In this document: positions 8,077 through 17,170 of the stretch, piece by piece
Layout: every line of letters begins with the position of its first letter
Numbering within the stretch: position 1 is the first letter of the stretch
Assembly: GCF_002090095.1 (NCBI RefSeq)
Contig: NZ_BBRJ01000003.1
Location: 479,406 to 543,405 of the forward strand
From: Demequina sp. NBRC 110053
Lineage (GTDB): Bacteria; Actinomycetota; Actinomycetes; Actinomycetales; Demequinaceae
Direction: 5' to 3'
DNA length: 64,000 nucleotides
Translations under genes and position numbers: made by a program
Notes under the pieces: generated by a model
Database searches by the model: none
Told to the model about the DNA's origin: nothing
What the model saw: only the letters and a program-made list of their open reading frames with translations

Positions 8077-8793
8077 TCAGTCCTCGACCGCGTCCGGGCT
8101 CTCGTAGGGGTTGCCGATCCCGTGGAAGTGGTCGAGCGGCCACACGGTCGCGAAGGCAGTGCCGACGACCGAGTCGATCGGGACCGAGCCTCCGCCAGGG
8201 TTGCCCATGTGGGCGCGCGAGTCCGCGCTGTGCGGACGGTTGTCGCCCATGACCCACACGTAGTCGTCGGGGACGGTGGTCTCGAAGGCGGTGAGCGACG
8301 GGTCGATGCCGTCGGGCAGGTAGACCTCGTCGAGCGCGTCGCCGTCGACGGTGATCTGGCCGTTCGCGTCACAGCACACCACGGTCTCACCCGGCAGGCC
8401 GACCACGCGCTTGACCAGGTGCGTGCCCGCATCCTCCGGCAGCAGGCCGGTGAAGGTCAGGACGGTCTTGCCGGCCGTCTCGAGCGGGGTGTCCTCCGAG
8501 GTGTCGACCGGGCCGAGCCAGCCGCCGGGATCCTTGAAGACCACGATGTCCCCTCGCCGCAGGTCGAGCGGGCCCGGGCGCCACTTGGTGACGAGGATGC
8601 GGTCGTTGAGCTGCAGCGTGGGCTCCATCGAGCCCGACGGGATCCAGAACGACTGGAAGAAGAAGGTCTTGATGATCAGCGACAGCGCGAGGGCGCTGAC
8701 CACGATGATCAGCAGCTCCTTGGTGTAGCCCCAGACACGAGCACCGGCGGACGGCCTGGAGCCATCCGCCGGTGCCTGCGAGGTGTCGCTGAT
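8077..8793 (-). CDS. lepB: Signal peptidase I (start codon uncertain, possibly ATC)
   Basis: About 238 residues from 8793. Signal peptidase I cleaves Sec and Tat signal peptides on the outer face of the membrane. One N-terminal membrane anchor is at about residues 25-46, then IPSGSMEPTL with catalytic Ser55, HLVKRVVGLPGE with general-base Lys128, and the C-terminal box VMGDNRPHSADSR. No ATG, GTG or TTG exists in frame between the end of rplS and the anchor. The natural-looking N-terminus SDTSQAP is preceded by an ATC two bases after the rplS stop. Either ATC is used, or there is a sequence error here; an earlier start would lie far inside rplS. Confidence 0.88.
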   Translation of the reverse strand: MSDTSQAPADGSRPSAGARVWGYTKELLIIVVSALALSLIIKTFFFQSFWIPSGSMEPTLQLNDRILVTKWRPGPLDLRRGDIVVFKDPGGWLGPVDTSEDTPLETAGKTVLTFTGLLPEDAGTHLVKRVVGLPGETVVCCDANGQITVDGDALDEVYLPDGIDPSLTAFETTVPDDYVWVMGDNRPHSADSRAHMGNPGGGSVPIDSVVGTAFATVWPLDHFHGIGNPYESPDAVED

Positions 8794-8794
8794 C

Positions 8795-9142
8795 TCAGCT
8801 CTCGCGCTTCTCGCGGATGCGCGCGGCCTTGCCGCGGCGCTCGCGGAGGTAGTACAGCTTCGCGCGACGGACGTCGCCGCGGCTGACCAGCTCGATGTGG
8901 TCGATCGTGGGAGCGTGCACCGGGTAGGTGCGCTCGACGCCCACGCCGAACGAGATCTTGCGGACGGTGAAGGTCTCGCCGATGCCCTGGCCCTGACGGC
9001 CGAGCACGACGCCCTGGAACACCTGGATGCGGGAGCGGTTGCCCTCGATGACCTTGACGTGCACCTTGACGGTGTCGCCGGCCCGGAAGTCGGGGACGTC
9101 ATCGCGGATCTGGCCCGCAGTGATGTGGTCAAGCTTCTGCAT
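8795..9142 (-). CDS. rplS: 50S ribosomal protein L19
   Basis: 115 residues, normal length. L19 lies at the 30S-50S interface. The sequence starts [31 protein letters not shown] and contains the conserved [24 protein letters not shown] and [35 protein letters not shown]. The start is fixed by a GAGGAGAA ribosome site 6-7 bases upstream of the ATG at 9140-9142. It heads the run rplS-lepB-rnhB-DUF2469. Confidence 0.97.
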   Translation of the reverse strand: MQKLDHITAGQIRDDVPDFRAGDTVKVHVKVIEGNRSRIQVFQGVVLGRQGQGIGETFTVRKISFGVGVERTYPVHAPTIDHIELVSRGDVRRAKLYYLRERRGKAARIREKRES

Positions 9143-9465
9143 GACTCTTTCTCCTCGCGCACGCCACAGGTCCTGCACGATATCTGCCTCACGGCATTCG
9201 GTGGTGACGATGCGCTGCGGACTGTGCTCGAGCCCCCTGTGGCAGGCGTGAGCGCCGCGCGCACCGAGGAGCAATTATGCCACAGCCGGGCGCGCGTTCC
9301 CGCGCCAGTCGCTCATCTTCGCGGCTCATCTTCGCGGCTCATCATCGCGGGGTGGTGCGCCCAGGGGCGGGCGCGGTGTCCGGGATCGCCCGCAGATTCG
9401 CTCGGGAGCACAGGGGCGCGGGCATCCACGTGCGCGACGCCCGCGGTCCCGGAGGCGCCACGCGG
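9143..9465. other. Gene-free stretch upstream of rplS
   Basis: This 323-base gap separates trmD from rplS, both on the minus strand. It should contain the rplS promoter and leader; the only firm signals are the rplS ribosome site next to 9142 and a three-copy 13-base tandem repeat at 9311-9349. I see no terminator-like hairpin and no convincing small gene. Confidence 0.6.
9311..9349. repeat. 13-base tandem repeat, three copies
   Basis: GCTCATCTTCGCG occurs at 9311-9323 and 9324-9336, and with one change (GCTCATCATCGCG) at 9337-9349. It lies between trmD and rplS. The unit length is not a multiple of three and no reading frame supports a coding role. Confidence 0.85.
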
Positions 9466-10173
9466 TCAGTCGCCCTGGTCCGTGCCCTCGCGCCCGGTGA
9501 GGAGATCGGGGCGCCGCTCGCGGGTGCGCTCCAGCTGCTGCTCCCTCCGCCACTCCTGGACGCGGCCGTGGTGGCCGCTCAGCAGCACGTCGGGCACCTC
9601 CAGACCGCGCCACGAGGACGGGCGGGTGTACGACGGGTACTCGAGCAGGCCGTCGGAGTGCGACTCCTCGACGATCGACTGGGCGTTGCCCATGAACCCG
9701 GGGATCAGGCGCGTGACGGCCTCGATCATCGCGTACGCCGCCACCTCTCCCCCGTTGAGGACGTAGTCGCCGAGCGACACCTCGCTGACGCGGAAGCCGG
9801 CGTCCGCGTAGTGCTCCGCCACCCGTGCGTCGATGCCCTCATAGCGGCCGCACGCGAACACGAGCTGCTCCTCGCCCGCCAGCGACGCCGCCATCGCCTG
9901 CGTGAACGGCACGCCCGCCGGGCTCGGGATCACGAGATGCGCGCCCGGCAGCATCACCTCGTCGAGGGCGCGGCCCCACACGTCGGGCTTCATGACCATG
10001 CCGGCGCCGCCGCCGAACGGCGCATCATCGACCGTGCCATGCACGTCGCTGGTCCAGTCCCGCAGGTCGTGCACGTGGGCGGCCACGAGCTCGCGGGCGC
10101 GCGCCTTGCCCAGCAGCGACACGTCGAGGACCTGGAAGAACTCGGGGAAGATCGTGACGACGTCGATGCGCAT
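9466..10173 (-). CDS. trmD: tRNA (guanine-N1-)-methyltransferase
   Basis: 235 residues, normal length. TrmD methylates G37 of tRNAs and prevents frameshifting. Conserved parts are [28 protein letters not shown], the AdoMet trefoil-knot segments [11 protein letters not shown] and [18 protein letters not shown], and the C-terminal [17 protein letters not shown] with the catalytic Asp. The ATG (10171-10173) shares one base with the rimM stop (TGATG), so the two genes are translationally coupled. Confidence 0.97.
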   Translation of the reverse strand: MRIDVVTIFPEFFQVLDVSLLGKARARELVAAHVHDLRDWTSDVHGTVDDAPFGGGAGMVMKPDVWGRALDEVMLPGAHLVIPSPAGVPFTQAMAASLAGEEQLVFACGRYEGIDARVAEHYADAGFRVSEVSLGDYVLNGGEVAAYAMIEAVTRLIPGFMGNAQSIVEESHSDGLLEYPSYTRPSSWRGLEVPDVLLSGHHGRVQEWRREQQLERTRERRPDLLTGREGTDQGD

Positions 10174-10703
10174 CAGCGGGTCTCGCCCGTCGCCTCGGGC
10201 TCCTCGCCCGACAGCAGCCCGTACGGCGGCTCGACGACGACCGTGCCGGCCTCGACGTCCACCTCGACCACGAAGTCCTCGACGAACGGGATCATGGCGC
10301 GGTGGCCATTCGGCTCCTTCACCACGAGGATGTCCTGGGCGGGCATGGACAGCAGGTCGATCACCTCGCCGATCGCCTCCCCGGACGACCGCACCGCGGC
10401 CAGGCCCACGAGCTCGTGAACGTACCAGGCGTCCTCCTCGTCGGACTCGTCGCCATCGATCACGAGCTCCACGCCGCGCGCCGCCTCGGCGGCCTCTCGG
10501 CTCGCGATCTGGTCGAACCGCAGGTACCAGCGACCAGCCTGGGTGCGCACTCCGGCGATGGTGAGCGGGCCGGCCGATGCGGGTTCGGTCTCGTACTCCT
10601 CGCCAGGAAGCAGGCGGTCCTCGGGGATGTCGGTGCGGACCTCGACGGTCACCTCGCCCTTCAGCCCGTGGGCGCGACCGATGCGCGCGACAGTCAGCTT
10701 CAT
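10173..10703 (-). CDS. rimM: Ribosome maturation factor RimM
   Basis: 176 residues. RimM binds S19 and assists 30S head assembly. The N-terminal domain starts [23 protein letters not shown] and the PRC-barrel domain includes [48 protein letters not shown]. It overlaps trmD by one base and follows the usual actinobacterial pairing. A divergent small membrane-protein gene starts 84 bases upstream, so 10704-10787 must hold two promoters. Confidence 0.96.
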   Translation of the reverse strand: MKLTVARIGRAHGLKGEVTVEVRTDIPEDRLLPGEEYETEPASAGPLTIAGVRTQAGRWYLRFDQIASREAAEAARGVELVIDGDESDEEDAWYVHELVGLAAVRSSGEAIGEVIDLLSMPAQDILVVKEPNGHRAMIPFVEDFVVEVDVEAGTVVVEPPYGLLSGEEPEATGETR

Positions 10704-10787
10704 GCGTCCAGGGTACGGCCAGCGCGCGCACGACGAAGCAGCGCAGTACGGTGGGGCTACGGTCTACCAGCGGCGATGGAGGGAGCC

Positions 10788-11210
10788 ATGATGGTTGAGA
10801 AGCAGGGCGTCGGGAACATGCCCGCGGGGGTCGCCTTCGTGGGGGTGCTCACCCTTCTCAACGCCGTCGCGACGATGGTGCTCGGAGGTCTCCTCCTGTG
10901 GGCATCGGGCGACGCGGAGGTGCTCGGTGAGGTGGACCTCACCGCCGACGACGCGCAGATCTTCGGCTGGAGCGCGCTCGTCGTGGGCGCGATCACGCTG
11001 CTCGTGGGCATCGGGCTGTTCCGCGGGTCGCGCTTCGCGCGGTTCCTGGTCATCACGCTCATGGTGATCCGCATCGGGCTCGACGTGTTCGCACTGCTGG
11101 CGATCGACGGCTACCCGTGGATCCAGGGCGCGATCTCGATCGCATGGGCGGCGCTGATCATCATCATGCTGACCACGTCGCGCGCGAGCGCGTTCTTCCA
11201 CCAGCGCTGA
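10788..11210 (+). CDS. Small four-helix membrane protein, function unknown
   Basis: About 140 residues with four hydrophobic segments (roughly residues 12-38, 56-76, 83-101 and 108-130) and almost no loops. No catalytic motif is visible. It resembles small actinobacterial integral membrane proteins of unknown function. Three in-frame ATGs lie close together (10776, 10788, 10791); a strong GGAGGGAG at 10778-10785 overlaps the first and sits correctly for the second or third, so 10788 is preferred. It is divergent from rimM and ends at a strong bidirectional terminator. Confidence 0.75.
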   Translation: MMVEKQGVGNMPAGVAFVGVLTLLNAVATMVLGGLLLWASGDAEVLGEVDLTADDAQIFGWSALVVGAITLLVGIGLFRGSRFARFLVITLMVIRIGLDVFALLAIDGYPWIQGAISIAWAALIIIMLTTSRASAFFHQR

Positions 11211-11298
11211 GGCGGCCAGCGCGCCGGCCGAGCGCGCGCATCGGCGCCCAGCGCGACGCTCCCGCGCTCCGCCGGGCACCGGGGCCCCGACACGCGAC

Positions 11299-11328
11299 AG
11301 CGCCCCGTGCCAGATGGCACGGGGCGCT
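11299..11328. terminator. Bidirectional hairpin between convergent genes
   Basis: A perfect 13-base-pair stem, AGCGCCCCGTGCC (11299-11311) and GGCACGGGGCGCT (11316-11328), with loop AGAT. It lies between the plus-strand membrane gene ending at 11210 and khpA ending at 11346. No T-run follows on either side, which is common for actinobacterial terminators. Confidence 0.82.
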
Positions 11329-11345
11329 GCGCTGTGACGTGCGGC

Positions 11346-11576
11346 CTAGGCCACGTCGACGATGTTGACCCGCACGTCATCGCGCGAGATGGCGTCGATC
11401 ACCGTGCGGATCGCCGTGGCGGTGCGGCCGCGGCGGCCGATCACGCGCGGCAGGTCATCCGGGTGCACCACCACGTTGAGGGTGATGCCACGACGCCCGG
11501 AACGCTCCGTGACGGTCACATCGTCCGGGTTGCGGACGATGCTCTTGACCAGGAACTCCAGCGCGTCGACGACCAT
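11346..11576 (-). CDS. khpA: KH-domain RNA-binding protein KhpA
   Basis: 76 residues, a single KH domain. The GxxG loop is visible in VIGRRGRTATAIRTVIDA, preceded by VVVHPDDLPR. KhpA-type proteins bind RNA broadly and influence cell division and ribosome assembly. It follows rpsP by two bases, the standard rpsP-khpA order, and its transcript should end at the hairpin at 11299-11328. Confidence 0.94.
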   Translation of the reverse strand: MVVDALEFLVKSIVRNPDDVTVTERSGRRGITLNVVVHPDDLPRVIGRRGRTATAIRTVIDAISRDDVRVNIVDVA

Positions 11577-11578
11577 CG

Positions 11579-12115
11579 TTACTTGTCCTCGGGAGCGGGC
11601 TCCGGCTCGGCCGGGCCGGTGGGCTCGTCTGACGCGGGCGCGGCGGCAGCCGCATCCTCGCCAGGAGCGGCCTCGGCGACGGCGTCGGCAGCCTCCTCGG
11701 CGGGCGACTCGGACGCCTCCTGGGCCTCCTTCTTTGCCTTCTCGGCCTCGGCCGCCTTCTCCGCCTTGAGCTTCTCGGCGGCGTCCGCGGTGGCCTTGAT
11801 CTGGTCCTCGGCGGCCAGCTTGCCCGCGGGGACCTCGACGGTGCTCGTGGCACCCTTCTCACCCTTGAAGGTGCCCCAGTCGCCCGTGAGCGTCAGCAGC
11901 TTCTGCACCTGCTCGGAAGGCTGGGCGCCCACGCTGAGCCAGTACTGCGCACGCTCCGAGTCGATCTCGATGAGCGAAGGGTTGGACAGCGGGTGGTACT
12001 TGCCGATCTCCTCGATCGCGCGACCATCACGCTTGGCGCGGCCGTCGATGACGACCACGCGGTAGAACGGCGCCTTCTTCTTGCCGAAGCGCTTGAGACG
12101 AATCTTCACAGCCAT
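11579..12115 (-). CDS. rpsP: 30S ribosomal protein S16 with long acidic C-terminal tail
   Basis: 178 residues. The first 80 or so residues are the conserved S16 core: [41 protein letters not shown] and [22 protein letters not shown]. The rest is a Lys/Ala/Glu-rich helical and then Ala/Glu/Pro acidic extension, longer than in Escherichia coli (82 residues) but usual in high-GC Actinobacteria. An AAGGAGTAC ribosome site precedes the ATG. It is the first gene of rpsP-khpA. The 184-base gap upstream (12116-12299) should hold its promoter. Confidence 0.96.
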   Translation of the reverse strand: MAVKIRLKRFGKKKAPFYRVVVIDGRAKRDGRAIEEIGKYHPLSNPSLIEIDSERAQYWLSVGAQPSEQVQKLLTLTGDWGTFKGEKGATSTVEVPAGKLAAEDQIKATADAAEKLKAEKAAEAEKAKKEAQEASESPAEEAADAVAEAAPGEDAAAAAPASDEPTGPAEPEPAPEDK

Positions 12116-12299
12116 GGCTGTACTCCTTGTGTATTCGGTGTGAGCCGGGTCGCGCCGTCCGGGGACATCGGGCGGCGGTCACTGGCAAGACGAATAGCCG
12201 ACGCGGGTAGAGGGCCGCTTCAGCCAGCGACCCATTGTGCCAGACACTCGGCGGTGCGGGCAAAGCGCCGCGGGGGCGAGCAGCGGCGGCGGCCCGCCG

Positions 12300-12923
12300 T
12301 CAGCCCTCCAGCGTCTCCAGTCGCGCGGCCTGGACCACCCTCGCGACCTCGCCGTCCTCGACGCACACCCACACGGCGACCTGCTCGCCGGCGAGCTGGG
12401 GGTCGAGGGCGTGACGGGCCTCGTTCGGCACGAGCGGCTCCCACCCGTCCTCGTCGAGCATCACCTCGGTGTCGCTCGTGAGCCGCACCGAGTGCTCGTC
12501 GACGACGTCGTTCACGACCACGTACTCCGCGCCGTCCCCGGCCGCGGCGAAGGCCTGGAACTGGTCCGTGCCGGGTCCGTAGGCGCACGCGATGTCGAGC
12601 GTCACCGAGCTCACGGCGTACTTGACCACGAACCCGTACCAGGAGCCGTCGGACAGGACCCCGTCCTCCGGGACGTCGCACCCGGCGCCCAGCGCGCCGT
12701 CGGGGCCGGGCTCGTCGACGTCCACGAGGTGCTCGACGTCGATGATCGTCGGCTCGGCCGAGGGCGCCACCGAGGACGCCGCCGAGGACGCTGCAGCGAG
12801 AGCCTGCTCGGGTGAGGCGGACGCATCGGCGCGCGCCCCGGAGTCCGCGGAGGCAGCGCACCCTGCCATCGTCACTGCGCCGACGAGCGCCACTGCTCGC
12901 CGGGGAAACCACATCGGTGCCAT
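12300..12923 (-). CDS. Predicted lipoprotein of unknown function
   Basis: 207 residues from the ATG at 12921-12923, chosen because GAGGGGA lies five bases upstream. The N-terminus has a basic region (FPRR), a hydrophobic run and a lipobox-like TMAGC, so it should be lipid-anchored outside. A Ser/Ala-rich linker (about 40 residues) precedes a globular part with two Cys (AGCDVPEDG and IACAYGPG) that could form a disulfide and a pattern FVVKYAVSSVTLDIAC. I do not recognise a family. It is monocistronic, between rpsP and apbE. Confidence 0.7.
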   Translation of the reverse strand: MAPMWFPRRAVALVGAVTMAGCAASADSGARADASASPEQALAAASSAASSVAPSAEPTIIDVEHLVDVDEPGPDGALGAGCDVPEDGVLSDGSWYGFVVKYAVSSVTLDIACAYGPGTDQFQAFAAAGDGAEYVVVNDVVDEHSVRLTSDTEVMLDEDGWEPLVPNEARHALDPQLAGEQVAVWVCVEDGEVARVVQAARLETLEG

Positions 12924-13025
12924 CGATGTCCCCTCAGCTGGGCCATTTCGCGCCACAGTAGCGCACCTCGCGACGCCCCTGGGAGTCGCGTGTGACTTTG
13001 TCCGCTTCGTCCCGCTGCGTGCCGC

Positions 13026-13829
13026 TCACGCGCGATCGGCCCACGCCGAGGTCGCCGTCGCGCGCACCGTGCCGTCGACCACCCTGAGCGCCAGCGCCGC
13101 GAGCCCGGCCGCATCCGCCCGGCGCAGCGTGCGCTGTCCCCCCGCGAGGATCGCCGTCGCCCACGCATCGCATGCAATGAGCTCCGTGCCTGCGACGCTC
13201 ACCTGGGCATAGTGGCGCGCCGATGCGCCCGTCCGGGGGTCCCAGACGTGGCCGGGCCGGTGGGACTCGCCGCTCGTGGCGACGGCCGTGACACCGCGGC
13301 GGCCGGTCGCCGCGCCGCCCAGCTCGATGCGCCGCACGGGCGCCGCGGCGGCTCCCGCACGCGCGCGTGGGTCAGCGATGCCCACCCGCCAGCGACCGTC
13401 AGCCGGGCCACGGCCGGCGACCGTGACGTCTCCGCCGCAGCCCCACAGCCAGCCGGAGGCTCCCATCAGTTCCAGCCGCCAGCGCGCCCGCTCCATCGCC
13501 CAGGTCTTGACGATCCCGGTGGGATCCAGACGTCCGTGGGGAGTCCTCGCGTCGAACGCGCCGCCCGTCTCCTCGCGGAAGCGCTCGCACAGGTCGAGCA
13601 CCTCGGCGACCGCGGGCGGCGCATCGGCGATGCTTGCCTCGCCACGTCCCAGGCGAGAGATCCACGAGTCCTCGCGCCAGGTCGAGAAGACCTCATCCGC
13701 CCAGCGCAGGTCGGAGGACGCGTGCTCGACGACCGCGTCGACGGCGTCCTGCTCGGCTCCCCACGCCTCGAGGGTGAAGTCCATCGCCATCGCGGTGATG
13801 GCGCGACGCACCGCGGCGGTCTCGCTCAT
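13026..13829 (-). CDS. apbE: FAD:protein FMN transferase (ApbE family)
   Basis: 267 residues. ApbE transfers FMN from FAD onto a Thr or Ser of extracytoplasmic partner proteins. Visible family parts are AMDFTLEAWG, DEVFSTWREDSWISRLGRG, LDPTGIVKTWAMERA, GCGGDVTVAGRG, ATSGESHRPGHVWDPRTG, and the Mg-binding end CDAWATAILAGG. It is slightly shorter than typical and shows no clear signal peptide, so it may act in the cytoplasm or by another route. Its presumed substrate is the FMN-binding protein encoded 24 bases upstream in the same operon. Confidence 0.9.
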   Translation of the reverse strand: MSETAAVRRAITAMAMDFTLEAWGAEQDAVDAVVEHASSDLRWADEVFSTWREDSWISRLGRGEASIADAPPAVAEVLDLCERFREETGGAFDARTPHGRLDPTGIVKTWAMERARWRLELMGASGWLWGCGGDVTVAGRGPADGRWRVGIADPRARAGAAAAPVRRIELGGAATGRRGVTAVATSGESHRPGHVWDPRTGASARHYAQVSVAGTELIACDAWATAILAGGQRTLRRADAAGLAALALRVVDGTVRATATSAWADRA

Positions 13830-13853
13830 CTCGTGCGCTCGATCATGCCCGTG

Positions 13854-14441
13854 TCACAGGCCGGCCTCGGCGAACGCGGCCTGCGCGGACTCCGTGATCG
13901 CCGGGGAGGTGTAGCTCGCGCCCGAGACGTACTCGACGTCGCCTGACTGCGCCTCCAGGATGCGCTCCTCGAGCACCGGCAGCGCCATCTCGTTGACGCG
14001 GCGCGACTCCGCGGCCGAGGTGCCCGCCACCGGGAACTCGACGTCCACCACCGCGCCGTCCACGATGATCAGGCGCGCCTGATAGTCGCCGCGGACGTTG
14101 GTGACCACGGGGCCGTCCACTGTGGTCGCCCCCGCCGGCGCCGCCCCCTGATCGCCTCCCGCCGCGGAGTCCTGGCCGCCGGCAGCGGGCCCCTGGTCGC
14201 AGTCGTCGCCCGAGGGGTCGTCGTCGCGCTCGCGTTCCTCGATGGGGTCCTCGGTGTTGCCGCGGCCGGAGTTCGAGCTCGGGTCGATCTCGCGCTCGCA
14301 GTCGTCGTCGGCCGGCGAGCCAGCGGGGTCGCCGCCGGGCGCGGCGACCGCGTCCGCGAGGGGGTCGGGAGCCGCGATCACGCCAGCCGTCAGCAGCGCC
14401 GCCGAGGCGCCGGTCACCATCAGGGCGCGCGATGTCCTCAT
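13854..14441 (-). CDS. Secreted FMN-binding domain protein (ApbE substrate)
   Basis: 195 residues from the ATG at 14441. An N-terminal signal or anchor segment (residues 8-24) is followed by a long Asp/Gly/Ser/Glu-rich linker (about 30-95) and a C-terminal FMN_bind domain. The flavinylation motif VSGASYTS, with Ser176 as probable FMN attachment site, and the typical ending SPAITESAQAAFAEAG are clear. It lies between the ferric-reductase-like gene and apbE, four bases after the former, so the three genes form an extracytoplasmic electron-transfer unit. The linker suggests reach across the cell wall. Confidence 0.85.
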   Translation of the reverse strand: MRTSRALMVTGASAALLTAGVIAAPDPLADAVAAPGGDPAGSPADDDCEREIDPSSNSGRGNTEDPIEERERDDDPSGDDCDQGPAAGGQDSAAGGDQGAAPAGATTVDGPVVTNVRGDYQARLIIVDGAVVDVEFPVAGTSAAESRRVNEMALPVLEERILEAQSGDVEYVSGASYTSPAITESAQAAFAEAGL

Positions 14442-14445
14442 GCCG

Positions 14446-15852
14446 TCACCACCCGAACTCCTCCCGATGCACGCTGTCCCGCGGCACGCCGGCCGCCAGC
14501 GCATCGGCCTCCACGGCCGCTGCCCAGGCGCGCGGCCCGCAGATGTACACGTCCGCTCCGCGCGGGTCGTCCACGAAGTCCTTGATGAGCGCGGGCGTCT
14601 CGCGGGTGCCCCAGGTCTCGCCGCGATGGCCGACCAGCACGTGGAGGTCCGCGCCGCGCTCGGCCGCGAGCGCCTCGACCTCGTCGAGCAGCGGCGCCTC
14701 GTCGCGCGTCCGGGCGCGCATGATCACCGTGATCCGGTCACCGGGAGCCGCGCCCTCAAGCATGGACCGCACGGGCGTGACGCCGATCCCGGCGCAGATG
14801 AGCACGAGGTGGTCCGCGGTGCGCGAGCCGTGGGTGAAGACGCCGAGCGGGCCCTCGATGAGCACGCGCGTTCCTGGCGCGAGCGAGCGGACCGCGGATG
14901 ACCCGGTTCCCGACGGCTTGACCGTGATGCGCAGCGTGTCGCCGGGCGCGGCCGACAGCGAGTACGGGTGGCTCTGGGTGCGCAGCCCTGGCGAGAGGAA
15001 GCGCCACAGGAAGAACTGGCCCGCGCTCGCACGCAGACGCGCGAGGTCGCGACCCTCGAGGGTGACGGACGTCGACCCGTCGGGAAGCGTGGCGACGGCC
15101 GCCACGCGGAGGTCGTGGCGCGCCAGAAGCACCAGCGGTCGGATCAGCCGGTAGACCACGAACGAGCCGATCGACAGCGTCCACAGCGCGGCCCAGAACC
15201 ACCACGACAGTCCGCCGGTGCGGAACGTCGAGCCTTCGAGGAACTGATGCGGCACCGCGAACGCGACGCCCACGTAGACCAGCAGATGCACGGCGTGCCA
15301 ACGCTCGTACGGCCACCGCAGCCGCACGGCAGTGAGCGACGTGATCAGCACGATGAGAAAGGTTCCGAGCGCGATCTGTGCGACCAGCATGAACCACCCG
15401 TACTGGGGCCAAGCCAGGAACTGGCTCACGGGGTCGCGGCCGTCGTAGGTGCCCGAGGCGGTCGTCAGCAGGACGGCATGGAGCAGCATGAGGATGATCG
15501 CGACCTTGCCGACCCGCGTGTGCTGGGCGATGGCCCGGTCGTGGCCGATCGCCCGCTCGACCCACGGCGCGCGCGAGGCGAGCAGCACCTGCGTCATCAT
15601 CAGCACGGCGGCGACGATGCCGAGCGCGCGCCCGACGGCGTACACGCCGTCCGTCGCGCTCGCGGCCTGCAGCCCGCCGGAGGCGATCATGAGCGCGACT
15701 CCGGCGACCGCCGCGAGCCACATCGCGGCCTCAAGCCCGTCCGCCCACCAGCTCCTCCGAGCGGCGGCGCGCGCACGCGCGGCCGCAGGCGTCGGGGCGG
15801 TGGTCACAGTACTCCGTTCGCGTGGGAGCGGGTCGAGGATGGGGGTCGGCAT
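14446..15852 (-). CDS. Ferric reductase-like transmembrane protein with FAD/NAD(P)H domains
   Basis: 468 residues. Six or so membrane segments (about 40-240) carry paired His for haem, for example in HTRVGKVAIILMLLHAV and WHAVHLLVYVGVAFAVPHQF. Then come an FAD domain with SHPYSLSAAP and a NAD(P)-binding domain with CAGIGVTPVRSML and YICGPRAW. Such proteins pass electrons from NAD(P)H through flavin and haem to the outside. With ApbE and the flavinylated partner it probably feeds electrons to an external acceptor such as ferric iron; the acceptor is inference. The start could also be the GTG at 15807, which has GGAG four bases upstream. Confidence 0.88.
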   Translation of the reverse strand: MPTPILDPLPRERSTVTTAPTPAAARARAAARRSWWADGLEAAMWLAAVAGVALMIASGGLQAASATDGVYAVGRALGIVAAVLMMTQVLLASRAPWVERAIGHDRAIAQHTRVGKVAIILMLLHAVLLTTASGTYDGRDPVSQFLAWPQYGWFMLVAQIALGTFLIVLITSLTAVRLRWPYERWHAVHLLVYVGVAFAVPHQFLEGSTFRTGGLSWWFWAALWTLSIGSFVVYRLIRPLVLLARHDLRVAAVATLPDGSTSVTLEGRDLARLRASAGQFFLWRFLSPGLRTQSHPYSLSAAPGDTLRITVKPSGTGSSAVRSLAPGTRVLIEGPLGVFTHGSRTADHLVLICAGIGVTPVRSMLEGAAPGDRITVIMRARTRDEAPLLDEVEALAAERGADLHVLVGHRGETWGTRETPALIKDFVDDPRGADVYICGPRAWAAAVEADALAAGVPRDSVHREEFGW

Positions 15853-15927
15853 CGCTCAGGTGCCCTGCCAGTATCGCGCGAGCTCACGCCGCCTGTCACT
15901 GCTCCGCGACATTCTCCCTGAATGCTC

Positions 15928-17028
15928 TCAGGAGCCTGCGACGCGCCGACCACGCAGCACCACGTGCGCCGGGTGCGCCAGCGCGGCGATGTCCTCACGC
16001 GGGTCGGCGTCGTAGGCCACCAGGTCAGCTCTCGCTCCCTCGGTCAGCGTGTCCGCTCCCAGAAACGCCCGCGCCCGCCACGACGCGGCGGCCACGACCT
16101 CCGCCGGAGGCACGCCGGCGCGCACCATCTCGGCAGCCTCGACCGGCAGCAGCCCGTGACCGAGCGTCCCGCCGGCATCGGTGCCGACCAGCAGCGGGAC
16201 GCCAGCCTCGTGGAAGGCGCGCACCTGGTCGTATCGGCGCTCATGCATGGCGCGCATGCGAGCAGCGTAGGCGGGGAACTTCGCCTCCGCCGCGGCCGCG
16301 TGCGCGACGAAGTTGTCGACCTGCAGCAGCGTGGGGACGACGGGGATGCCGCGCTCGGCGGCGACGCGCATGTGCGCCTCCGTCATGCCGGTGCCATGCT
16401 CGATGCAGTCGATGCCGGCGTCGAGCAGGGGCTGCACCGCCTCCTCGGCGAACGTGTGGGCCGTCGCGCGAGCGCCTGTGCGGTGGACGGCGGCGAGTGC
16501 GTCCGTCAGCTGCGAGGGGGTCCACAGCGGCGCGAGGTCGCCGAGGTCCCGGTCGATCCAGTCGGCGATGAGCTTGATCCAGCCGTCACCCTTGCGGGCC
16601 TCCTCGACGGCGACCGAGGTGAGCTGGTCCGGCTCGATCTCGCGGGCGAAGTGCCGCAGGTAGCGGCGCGGCCTCGCGATGAACCGAGCCGCGCGGATGA
16701 GTCGCGGGAGGTCGCCACGGTCGTGCACGAACGACGTGTCGAGCGCCGAGCCGGCGTCCCGGATGAGCAGCGTGCCCGCATCGCGGTCGATCTCCGCCTG
16801 CTTGACCGCGATGTCCGACTCCGTCGCGCCGCCCGAGTCGATTCCCACATGGCAGTGGACGTCGACCAGGCCCGGCACGACGATGCCGGCGACCTCCGTG
16901 ACCTCGCCGCTGTGCCGGGGCCGCTCGAAGGTGATGCGGCCGCCCACCACCCAGCCCTCGGGCTCGACCCGCGCATCGTCCACCAGCACGGGGCCGGTCA
17001 GGTGGAGCACGCCAGCGGGGTCGCTCAT
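15928..17028 (-). CDS. Metal-dependent amidohydrolase family protein
   Basis: 366 residues from the ATG at 17028 (a second ATG lies 12 bases upstream). The fold is the amidohydrolase TIM barrel with flanking beta domain: VVPGLVDVHCHVGID gives the HxH metal pair, DGWIKLIADW a possible carboxylated Lys, ATAHTFAEEAV and CIEHGTGMTEAHM the two later His, and LLVGTDAGG the catalytic Asp. The C-terminal GARADLVAYDADPREDIAAL is typical of imidazolonepropionase-like and prolidase-like members. The substrate is unknown. It stands alone, 142 bases downstream of ffh on the same strand. Confidence 0.85.
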   Translation of the reverse strand: MSDPAGVLHLTGPVLVDDARVEPEGWVVGGRITFERPRHSGEVTEVAGIVVPGLVDVHCHVGIDSGGATESDIAVKQAEIDRDAGTLLIRDAGSALDTSFVHDRGDLPRLIRAARFIARPRRYLRHFAREIEPDQLTSVAVEEARKGDGWIKLIADWIDRDLGDLAPLWTPSQLTDALAAVHRTGARATAHTFAEEAVQPLLDAGIDCIEHGTGMTEAHMRVAAERGIPVVPTLLQVDNFVAHAAAAEAKFPAYAARMRAMHERRYDQVRAFHEAGVPLLVGTDAGGTLGHGLLPVEAAEMVRAGVPPAEVVAAASWRARAFLGADTLTEGARADLVAYDADPREDIAALAHPAHVVLRGRRVAGS

Positions 17029-17170
17029 CGCTCGTCCCACCCTCGCCGCGGCGCGTGGGGCCGGGAGCCCGTCCGGCGGATCGGCGCCTCGCCCGGCGCG
17101 GCGCGCACGGGCGCGATGTGACCCGAGCCCAGCACGCGCATCGGCGCGGCGACCTCAGCCCCCCTGCGCA

